DNA of 64,000 nt from Neorhodopirellula lusitana (GTDB taxonomy: Bacteria; Planctomycetota; Planctomycetia; Pirellulales; Pirellulaceae), in NCBI RefSeq assembly GCF_900182915.1, contig NZ_FXUG01000008.1, positions 1 to 64,000 of the forward strand. Direction: 5' to 3'. Shown here in pieces: positions 15,956 to 23,341 of the stretch (the first letter of the stretch is position 1; each line of letters starts with the position of its first letter). Below the pieces are notes generated by a model. It did not search any database, was not told the origin of the DNA, and was given only the letters and a program-made list of their open reading frames with translations. The position numbers and the translations under genes were made by a program.

Positions 15956-18516
15956 GCTCGTTTCAGTACCCAATGGAAACGAAATCCAAAATGCGGCCTC
16001 TTCGCGGTGCGGTGATGTTGACTGGTTGCCTGCTGACGCTGGTCATGTTGGTTGGAATGGTGACGCACGCAGTGGCACAAGACGCGCCGAGGCAACTAAC
16101 ACCTGAGCAAGGCACGCCCGAGCAAGGCACGCCCGCTGCTCAGGCGGAAGCCAGCGAAATCCCAAAGCACTGGATCGGCATCAATGGTCACTATCGCGCC
16201 GGTCACTGGACTGCGATTCATGTCAGCGAAGCCGTGAATGCAGTGAACAGTGTTAGCGGTGATCGTTCAGTTGGCGGTGATCGTTCATTAAGTGGTGACG
16301 CGTCGAAGCCAATTGAAGAGCATCTTGTTTTGCAAACTTCCGATGGCGACGGCGTCACGGTCAACTACCGGCAAGACACCGCCTCAGGCCCGATCGGATA
16401 TTGCGTCCCTGGCACCGAAGCGGCCCCGCTGGTGATCGCGGTCGTGCCCACCGATGCTGGCTCGGTTGGTGTGGACTCAGCAGGTGTCGTGAACGCCGAC
16501 GGCGCATCCTACGCATCGCCGCAATCGGGGAACGTTCTGGTGAGCACTCGCTTCCCTGAAACCGGGGTGCCCGAAGATGGGCCCGCCATGATTCCGCTGG
16601 GGATGCCATGGGTCTTGGTATTCGGTGACACGCTTGGCATCGACACGATTGGGGCGAATGACTTATTGGACCGAGACGCCTCGGTTGCGGTGACTCAGAT
16701 CGCTCAACCTGAAATGATGCCGGACAACGTGTTGGGATTGTCGGGCGTGGACTTGATCCTGATCACCGGCAAGGGTGCCGGTGTGCTTTCGCAGCTTTCC
16801 GCTACTCAGACAGGTGCGTTGTCCAATTGGGTGAAGGCGGGGGGGCGAGTCATGGTGACGCTGGGCAAGTCGGCTCCCGCGACTTTGAAGGCGGCGCCTT
16901 GGTTAGCCGAGTTGTTGCCTCGGTCGGTCGCCGATAGCTCCGTCGTCCGGCTTGATCCGTCCGGAATGGAAACGTACACGAACAGCCAAGCTCGGTTGGA
17001 GGGTTTCGACGGATTGCGTCTGCCCAAGGTCAGCACGCTTTCGGGCCGACGAACATCGCAGATCGGCGAAACCTTGATTGCCGGCCGAACGGCCCGCCGC
17101 ATCAGTGTGCCACTGGCCAGTCGCTACGTCTCGGGATTTGGGAAGATCACCGTGGTTGCGGCGGATTTGGATCAGGCACCGTTCGTTGAGTGGCCCGAGC
17201 GCTTTGACATGGTCACCAAGCTGACCAACGAAAAACTGGGGCAGTCGCAGGGCGATGTCAGCAGTGCCATTCGGTTGAGTGGTTTCTCGGATTTGTCGGG
17301 GCAGGTGCGTCGTTCACTGGACCAGTTTTCAGTGAAGCGTCGTTTGAGTTTCTCAATGGTTGCGTTAGTGATCGTGGCGTTGATCACGTTGGTTGCACCG
17401 CTGGATTATTTCGTCGTGCGACGCGTCCTGGGCAATCCGTTACTGGGATGGCTGACGTTCCCGATTGTTGCGATCTTGATGTCGATTGGATTGGTGATCG
17501 CGGCCCAGCCTCAAGCGGAGTCCGCCAATTCGGTTGCGTCGTCGGGCAGGGTTGATTCTGCTTTGGATGATTCGGCCTCACCAAACGTCGCGAGCCGTCA
17601 GCCGTTGAGCTTGAATTCGATGGAAGTGCTCGACGTCGATACCTCGACTCGGACAGGGCGTTTGTTTCGTTGGTCGTTCGTGTACTCGCACACGGCACAG
17701 CGTCTAGCTATCCGTGCTCGCCCGAGTGAGTCGCTTAGTGCGATCACGAAAGCGGTGGCATATCAAAGCTTGAGTCCCTTCGGTGCACCGAACCTTTCCA
17801 TGGGCGGGATCCAGATTGATGCGTGGAGTGACGCGATCGAGGTCGACGTCGACACGCCAGCCGGTGCAAGTGTCGCGGGAGGTTCAGGCCCCGCACTGGC
17901 AAGCCGGATTGATTCACTTGAGATCGCACCACGGGGCAGTAAGTCGCTGGCTCTTTCGACCCAGTTTGATGCTGATATCGAAGCGGAAACGATGCAGCGC
18001 CGCGGTGGTTCGGAGTTATTGCAGGGCAAGCTTGTGAATCCATTGGGCGTTGACTTGCTCGATGCGATGTTGGTTTACCAGAATTGGGTTTACCTGTTGC
18101 CGACTCGATTCCCGGCGGGTTCGTCGGTGGAAGATATCGACCGGCTTCGGCAAAAGAACTTCCGGTGGCAGTTGTCTCGGCAGCGTGCGTTGGAAAGTTC
18201 TTCCGAGGGTGAAAATTGGGACGTCACGCAAACCGATCAGCCCAAACGGTTGGCGGAGATGATGATGTTTCACAATGCCGTTGGAGGCACTCGCTACACT
18301 GGCCTTCGCAATGAAGTGCTGGGTGAACTGGATCTGAGTGACCTGTTGACTGATGATCGATGTATGTTGATCGGCCGCGTTGCCCAGCCCTGGACTTCGC
18401 TTGACGCGAACACCGCTGGTGCAAAGGTGGACGACTTTGTTTCGTCTGATTCGATGTCCGGTTCGGCATTGTCTTGGGTGCGTTTATTGATGCCGGTCGA
18501 AGAAGTTCGACGCTAG
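15952..18516 (+). CDS. Large membrane-anchored protein of unknown function next to ABC ATPase
   Basis: An 854-residue protein with an N-terminal hydrophobic segment (~20-40, signal or anchor), an exported ~400-residue region, and two membrane helices around residues 465-485 and 492-515 separated by a short basic loop (D-Y-F-V-V-R-R-V). A ~330-residue C-terminal region follows. The central region (G-V-D-L-I-L-I-T-G-K-G and W-V-K-A-G-G-R-V-M-V-T-L-G) resembles glutamine-amidotransferase-like domains of GldG/DUF4350-type ABC partner proteins, lacking a catalytic Cys. It overlaps mazG and is followed 52 bases later by an ABC ATPase, so it may be a substrate-side component. The family is not recognised with certainty. 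Confidence 0.75.
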   Translation: MSSFQYPMETKSKMRPLRGAVMLTGCLLTLVMLVGMVTHAVAQDAPRQLTPEQGTPEQGTPAAQAEASEIPKHWIGINGHYRAGHWTAIHVSEAVNAVNSVSGDRSVGGDRSLSGDASKPIEEHLVLQTSDGDGVTVNYRQDTASGPIGYCVPGTEAAPLVIAVVPTDAGSVGVDSAGVVNADGASYASPQSGNVLVSTRFPETGVPEDGPAMIPLGMPWVLVFGDTLGIDTIGANDLLDRDASVAVTQIAQPEMMPDNVLGLSGVDLILITGKGAGVLSQLSATQTGALSNWVKAGGRVMVTLGKSAPATLKAAPWLAELLPRSVADSSVVRLDPSGMETYTNSQARLEGFDGLRLPKVSTLSGRRTSQIGETLIAGRTARRISVPLASRYVSGFGKITVVAADLDQAPFVEWPERFDMVTKLTNEKLGQSQGDVSSAIRLSGFSDLSGQVRRSLDQFSVKRRLSFSMVALVIVALITLVAPLDYFVVRRVLGNPLLGWLTFPIVAILMSIGLVIAAQPQAESANSVASSGRVDSALDDSASPNVASRQPLSLNSMEVLDVDTSTRTGRLFRWSFVYSHTAQRLAIRARPSESLSAITKAVAYQSLSPFGAPNLSMGGIQIDAWSDAIEVDVDTPAGASVAGGSGPALASRIDSLEIAPRGSKSLALSTQFDADIEAETMQRRGGSELLQGKLVNPLGVDLLDAMLVYQNWVYLLPTRFPAGSSVEDIDRLRQKNFRWQLSRQRALESSSEGENWDVTQTDQPKRLAEMMMFHNAVGGTRYTGLRNEVLGELDLSDLLTDDRCMLIGRVAQPWTSLDANTAGAKVDDFVSSDSMSGSALSWVRLLMPVEEVRR

Positions 18517-18568
18517 TTTTTGATTGCCTTTTTGTTTTCGTGTTTCGTTTTGTCTGAAGTGCTCCGTC

Positions 18569-19507
18569 GTGATTAAGACTGTTGACCTGACCAAGAAGTA
18601 TGGCGATGCGTTTGCCATCAAGTCGATCGACTTGGACCTGGAAGCTGGTGACCTGTTTGGTTTCATTGGCCCCAACGGTGCGGGCAAGACGACGACCATG
18701 CGGATTATCGCGACACTGCTGGAGCCCAGTTGGGGCGAGGCTTACGTTTGCAATCACAGTGTCCATACCCAGCCCAAAGAAATTCGACGGCTGGTCGGTT
18801 ACATGCCCGACTTCTTCGGCGTGTATGACGACATGACCGTCGTCGAGTACCTGGAGTTTTTCGCCGCCGCGTATCGGATCTCGGGGGAAGCTCGTCGCAA
18901 GCGAGTTAACGAGATGCTTGAAATCGTGGACCTGGATTTCAAGCGTGACGCGTTCGCCAACACGCTTTCGCGAGGGCAAACGCAACGTCTCGGGTTAGCC
19001 CGGACGCTGCTGCATGACCCGCAGGTGTTGTTGCTTGACGAACCATTGTCGGGTTTGGACCCGCGTGCTCGGATTGAGATGCGGAACTTGCTCCGCCGGC
19101 TTGGCGAGATGGGAAAGACCGTCATCGTCAGCAGCCACATTCTTCCGGAATTGGCCGACGTTTGTAATAAGGTTGGCATCATCGACCGTGGCGAACTGAA
19201 GCAAAACGCGAAGGTCACTGAAGTGATTCGCATGGTCCGCGAGCACACGGTGTTGATCATCCAGCCTAGCCAGCGAGATCAGATGCAGGCGATCGTGGAT
19301 TTGTTTGCGGGTCACCCGTTGGTGAAGTCGACTGAGCCTGGGGATGACGCGGTGCGAGTGATTTTGAATAGCGATACGGACGACTACAGCGTGTTGCCGA
19401 AATTGTTGATCGACAACGGAGTCAATCTGAAGCGATTCGCCGAGGAAGAGCTTGATTTGGAATCGGCCTTTATGGCGCTGACCAAGGGCACCAGCACTCG
19501 GATGTAG
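18569..19507 (+). CDS. ABC transporter ATP-binding protein
   Basis: A 312-residue ATPase from GTG 18569 (I-K-T-V-D-L-T-K-K-Y-G), chosen because upstream codons are not ABC-like. Walker A is G-P-N-G-A-G-K-T (34-41), the signature is L-S-R-G-Q, and Walker B is V-L-L-L-D-E-P-L-S-G-L-D-P. The H-loop lies in V-S-S-H-I-L-P-E-L. The class is the CcmA/NatA/GldA-like multidrug or gliding-type exporter group, with a ~90-residue C-terminal extension. No permease gene follows; the next gene is fhcA 205 bases away. The adjacent 854-residue membrane protein is the best candidate partner. Confidence 0.9.
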   Translation: MIKTVDLTKKYGDAFAIKSIDLDLEAGDLFGFIGPNGAGKTTTMRIIATLLEPSWGEAYVCNHSVHTQPKEIRRLVGYMPDFFGVYDDMTVVEYLEFFAAAYRISGEARRKRVNEMLEIVDLDFKRDAFANTLSRGQTQRLGLARTLLHDPQVLLLDEPLSGLDPRARIEMRNLLRRLGEMGKTVIVSSHILPELADVCNKVGIIDRGELKQNAKVTEVIRMVREHTVLIIQPSQRDQMQAIVDLFAGHPLVKSTEPGDDAVRVILNSDTDDYSVLPKLLIDNGVNLKRFAEEELDLESAFMALTKGTSTRM

Positions 19508-19711
19508 TTTGGGTTGCCGGTGGGCATGTGATTGGCGTCCGTTTGCAAGCAGCTTTTTCTGTTTCGTGAGGCGGCTGACCCGGCGTGAATTGAACGAGTT
19601 CATGGGACGCGTGGTCTTGGGCTGGGATCTGTGTGATAATCGTTGGCGCAGACGAACCCTCGGCTGCCACGACCCTGCGTCGACCGTGTCCCGTTTGTCT
19701 CGCTTGAACTG

Positions 19712-21487
19712 ATGCTGACCCGAATCCATGGTTGTCGACGGATAGATCCAGCTGGAACTGATTTCGGCCTGAATCGCTTGGTTGCTGAATCTGCCGATCG
19801 CTCGTCGAAGTCCGACCAAGAGATTTGGATGCGTGATGACCGCTTGATCGAAGCCCCGCCAAAGGGCACGGTGGCGGATCGTGAGTACGATGCGAGCGGG
19901 TGCATTGCGATGGCGGGTGGCATTGATTTGCACACGCACATTGGCGGCGGGAAGTTAACGCTTGCCCGGATGCTGTTGCGGGATCAGATGCCGCCGTGGC
20001 GAGAAGCCGTTGGTGAATTGCCTGATGACATGCTGCCATCGCAGTCGCATTTTTTGCCCTCCGCTGCTGTCACGGCTCAGCGGTATCTCGACATGGGATA
20101 CACGACGTGCTTGGAACCGGCGGTGATTCCCTGCAATGCACGATCTGCACACGCCGAAATGGCGGATGTGCGCGGTCTCGATACAGGCGGCTATTGCTTG
20201 CTCGGGAATGATGACGTGTTGCTGCAGATGATCTCCGAAGGTGTTGAGCAGGAGATCGTGAATGCTTATGTCGCATGGATGGTGACCGCGACTCGTTGCA
20301 TTGCCGTGAAGGTGGTGAATCCTGGCGGCATCAACGCATTCAAGTTCAATCAGCGGACTTTCGATGTGGACACGCCGCACCCGCATTACAACATCACGCC
20401 CGGGAAAATCATTCGTACTTTGTGCCGAGCGGTGCACGAGATCGGGCTTGTTCATCCGCTGCATGTGCATTGCAGTAACCTTGGCGTGCCGGGCAATATC
20501 GAGTCTGCACTGGCGACGATCCAAGCCGCCGACGGCTATCCGATTCATTTGACCCATGCTCAGTTTCATTGTTACGGGACCGACGGGCCGTACAAGTTCT
20601 CGTCCGCTTCGCAAAAGTTGGTCGAGGCGATGCGGAAGAATCCCAACGTCACGATTGATGTTGGTCAGATCATGTTTGGTCAAACCGTTACGATCAGTGC
20701 CGATTCGATGCATCAATACACCAATAGTGCTCACGCGAAACCACGCAAGTCGGTTTTAGTGGACATTGAATGCGAGGCCGGTTGTGGCGTGGTTCCATTC
20801 AAGTATCGTCGCAAGGAGTTTGTGAACTCGTTGCAATGGGCGATCGGTTTGGAGTTGTTCTTGATGATTGACGATCCCTCGCGAGTTTTCTTGACGACGG
20901 ATCATCCCAATGGGGCTCCGTTCACGGCGTACCCGCATTTGTTGGCGTTGTTGTCGGACAAGTCGTTGCGTGAAACGGCGCTTGCTGAAATCCATCCCGA
21001 CGCGGCGGCCAGTAGTTCGTTGAGCGGTCTCGGTCGGGAGTATTCGCTTGACGATATCGCGGTGATGACCCGGTCCGGTCCCGCAGCCATTTTGGGACTG
21101 CAGGATCGGGGAACGCTCAGGCCGGGCGGGATTGCCGATGTCGTGATTTATCAATCGCAAGACAACGTCGAAGCGATGTTCCGGCAGCCTAAGATGGTGT
21201 TCAAGTCGGGACGATTGATTCGCCGTGGTGGAGCGAGTGAGGTCGAACAGGGAACAGCATTGCCGGATCAGACGTTGGCTGCAAACGTGGCAGGTGGTTC
21301 ACTGGAGATTGACCGAAAGCACTTGGCTGGGTTTAGGGACCGCTATTCTAAGTTCGGTACGTTCCAGTTTGACCGGTTGTGGATTAATGAAGATGAGATG
21401 CCGGAGGTGATCGGCAGCCAGTTGGCGGCCAGTGGAATGCGGTCGGCTGACAATGGTGGTTCGGTCGTCAAAGGAGATCAATCATGA
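19712..21487 (+). CDS. fhcA: Formylmethanofuran dehydrogenase subunit A / Fhc complex hydrolase subunit
   Basis: A 591-residue amidohydrolase-fold subunit that releases formate from (or loads it on) formyl-methanofuran in the H4MPT-dependent C1 pathway. Metal ligands are apparent in G-I-D-L-H-T-H-I-G-G-G. A probable bridging lysine lies in A-V-K-V-V-N-P-G-G, and histidines in H-V-H-C-S-N-L-G and H-L-T-H-A-Q-F-H. The acidic ligand is in L-T-T-D-H-P-N-G-A-P. ATG 19712 gives a normal FwdA/FhcA N-terminus. Its stop overlaps fhcD (ATGA), and fhcC follows. FhcB, the molybdopterin-like partner, is not encoded here. Confidence 0.92.
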   Translation: MLTRIHGCRRIDPAGTDFGLNRLVAESADRSSKSDQEIWMRDDRLIEAPPKGTVADREYDASGCIAMAGGIDLHTHIGGGKLTLARMLLRDQMPPWREAVGELPDDMLPSQSHFLPSAAVTAQRYLDMGYTTCLEPAVIPCNARSAHAEMADVRGLDTGGYCLLGNDDVLLQMISEGVEQEIVNAYVAWMVTATRCIAVKVVNPGGINAFKFNQRTFDVDTPHPHYNITPGKIIRTLCRAVHEIGLVHPLHVHCSNLGVPGNIESALATIQAADGYPIHLTHAQFHCYGTDGPYKFSSASQKLVEAMRKNPNVTIDVGQIMFGQTVTISADSMHQYTNSAHAKPRKSVLVDIECEAGCGVVPFKYRRKEFVNSLQWAIGLELFLMIDDPSRVFLTTDHPNGAPFTAYPHLLALLSDKSLRETALAEIHPDAAASSSLSGLGREYSLDDIAVMTRSGPAAILGLQDRGTLRPGGIADVVIYQSQDNVEAMFRQPKMVFKSGRLIRRGGASEVEQGTALPDQTLAANVAGGSLEIDRKHLAGFRDRYSKFGTFQFDRLWINEDEMPEVIGSQLAASGMRSADNGGSVVKGDQS

Positions 21488-22458
21488 GTGAAGTCTCTTT
21501 TGAAATTGCGGGGGTCCCGATTGAGGCGACGTTCGCTGAAGCGTTCGACATGAAGGCGACCCGTTTGGTTATCACCGCGGATGATCGTCAGTGGTGCCGT
21601 GACGCTTGTGCCGCCATGTGTGGTTTCGGGACCAGCGTGATCGCATGCGGAATCGAGATTGCTGTTGAACAGGAGTTGTCGCCCGAAGCGACGCCCGATG
21701 GCCGACCCGGTGCCGCGATTTTGGCGTTCGCGGTTTCGGGGAAAGAACTGGAGAAACAGATTCCGCGGCGGGCCGGTCAGTGCCTTTTGACTTGCCCCAC
21801 GACGGCGGCCTATGCGGGGATTGTGGGTGGACGCGACGTGCACTCGAAGCGTGTGCCGCTAGGAAAGACGCTTCGTTACTTTGGCGACGGGATGCAGATC
21901 AGCAAGGTTATTCGCCAGACCCGACTGGATCTCGATCAGAACGAGGTTGCGCAGGACGTGCGATATTGGCGGATACCGGTGATGGATGGTGAGTTTGTTT
22001 GCGAGCACGATGTGGCTCGTGTGGACGCGGTCGGCGGCGGTAATTTTATTCTGATGGGGCGTTCGATGCAGTCCGTGACGAAGGCCTGTCGTGCCGCGGT
22101 TGATGCGATTCGCCCGCTTTCCGGTGTGATCACTCCGTTCCCCGGCGGGACGACTCGCAGCGGGTCGAAAGTGGGTTCGAAGTATCCGGCGTTGTTTGCG
22201 TCCACCAATGAGGCGTACTGTCCGACGCTTCGCAATGTCGTTGAGTCTCGCCTTCCCGAAGGCACCAACGCGGTGCTGGAGATCGTGCTTGATGGGATGA
22301 ATGCCGATTCCATCGCCCACGCGATGGATGCCGGGATTCGCGCCGCTTGCATGTCGGTGGGGGATGCCGGTTTAACCGGCGTTTCAGCTGGGAATTATGG
22401 CGGCAAGTTGGGACGTCATCATTTCCACTTGCATGAAATTTTGAAGGGAGGGGCGTGA
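21484..22458 (+). CDS. fhcD: Formylmethanofuran:H4MPT formyltransferase
   Basis: A 324-residue protein homologous to archaeal Ftr. It transfers the formyl group between methanofuran-type carrier and tetrahydromethanopterin in the Fhc complex. Recognisable segments are E-A-F-D-M-K-A-T-R, C-G-F-G-T-S-V-I-A-C-G, C-P-T-T-A-A-Y-A-G, and P-F-P-G-G-T-T-R-S-G-S-K-V-G-S. The length is slightly above the archaeal form. An AGGAG (21472-21476) lies 7 bases before the ATG, inside fhcA, and the ATG overlaps the fhcA stop. The downstream fhcC start overlaps its own TGA by one base, so the three are translationally coupled. Confidence 0.93.
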   Translation: MSEVSFEIAGVPIEATFAEAFDMKATRLVITADDRQWCRDACAAMCGFGTSVIACGIEIAVEQELSPEATPDGRPGAAILAFAVSGKELEKQIPRRAGQCLLTCPTTAAYAGIVGGRDVHSKRVPLGKTLRYFGDGMQISKVIRQTRLDLDQNEVAQDVRYWRIPVMDGEFVCEHDVARVDAVGGGNFILMGRSMQSVTKACRAAVDAIRPLSGVITPFPGGTTRSGSKVGSKYPALFASTNEAYCPTLRNVVESRLPEGTNAVLEIVLDGMNADSIAHAMDAGIRAACMSVGDAGLTGVSAGNYGGKLGRHHFHLHEILKGGA

Positions 22459-23288
22459 TGAAACGAATCGTGGTTCAGCTTCGCAATGACGTTCATGGCC
22501 AAATTGATTGCTCGAGGATTCGGTTGGACGAATGGTGTGAATGGACGGTCGATGAAATTCGTCGTTTTCCACTCGCTTCGGTTACCGGTGTTTCAGCGCC
22601 GAAGTACTGCGTCGGCGATGTCTTTGAGGTTCATTGTGAGTCAGTGGATGGCTCGGCACCGGAGCTTCGAATCGAAGGCAGTACCTCGCAATTGGATTGC
22701 ATCGGCAATCAGCATCGGCTTGGCCAGATTTGGATTGATGGCAATGTCGGTAGCCATTGCGGTTCGTGCATGACGGGTGGCCAGATTTGGGTAACTGGCG
22801 ATGTCGGTGACGCTTTGGGTGCACCGCTGGGGACTCGCGGTACCGGTATGAACGGCGGCCAGATTCATGTTCAAGGCAACGCGGGTGATCTTGCGGGGCA
22901 CCGGATGCGACGCGGTGAAATCTGGATTGAAGGTCATACCGGTAGCGGCGTAGCGTCGTGGCAGATTGCCGGAACGATTCGCGTGGGCGGAAGCGTGGGC
23001 AGCAACGTTGCCTATGGGATGCGCCGCGGCACTCTGATTTTGGATCAGGCAGCCGACTTGCCGGAAAGCCGCTTTAGTGCCCCGGTTGAGTTGCGTAGTC
23101 CGTTCACCGCATTGGTCGGACTGGGCGAAACGCAGAATGCGAATCGGGGTGGGAAATCGAGCCAGGAAGCGGAAGAGACGCTTTGGCAGGTGCAGCGTGG
23201 TGACCGCAGTGTCAGCGGCATCGGTGAGGTTTGGATGCCCCAGGTTGATTTACCCGAAGCTATTACATCTCACGCTAATTCAGTTTGA
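22458..23288 (+). CDS. fhcC: Formylmethanofuran dehydrogenase subunit C
   Basis: A 276-residue protein with the right-handed beta-helix of FwdC/GltS-C type. Glycine-rich repeats G-x-I-x-(V/I)-x-G-x-x-G occur about every 20 residues between ~85 and 200 (for example G-G-Q-I-W-V-T-G-D-V-G-D and G-G-Q-I-H-V-Q-G-N-A-G-D). It supports the FhcA/B/D assembly. It begins in the TGA of fhcD (TGATG) with a purine-rich GGGAGG upstream. The GTG three bases earlier is less likely. It is the last gene of the cluster and is followed by a hairpin. Confidence 0.9.
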   Translation: MKRIVVQLRNDVHGQIDCSRIRLDEWCEWTVDEIRRFPLASVTGVSAPKYCVGDVFEVHCESVDGSAPELRIEGSTSQLDCIGNQHRLGQIWIDGNVGSHCGSCMTGGQIWVTGDVGDALGAPLGTRGTGMNGGQIHVQGNAGDLAGHRMRRGEIWIEGHTGSGVASWQIAGTIRVGGSVGSNVAYGMRRGTLILDQAADLPESRFSAPVELRSPFTALVGLGETQNANRGGKSSQEAEETLWQVQRGDRSVSGIGEVWMPQVDLPEAITSHANSV

Positions 23289-23295
23289 TAGCCGT

Positions 23296-23322
23296 CACCG
23301 CCACGTTGATTACGTGGCGGTG
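23296..23322. terminator. 10-bp perfect hairpin between convergent genes
   Basis: CACCGCCACG (23296-23305) and its complement (23313-23322) enclose a 7-base loop, between the stops of fhcC and the PpiD-like gene. No T tract is present, so it may stabilise both 3' ends rather than be a classical terminator. Confidence 0.5.
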
Positions 23323-23341
23323 AAAGCTGTGCATGAAACGA

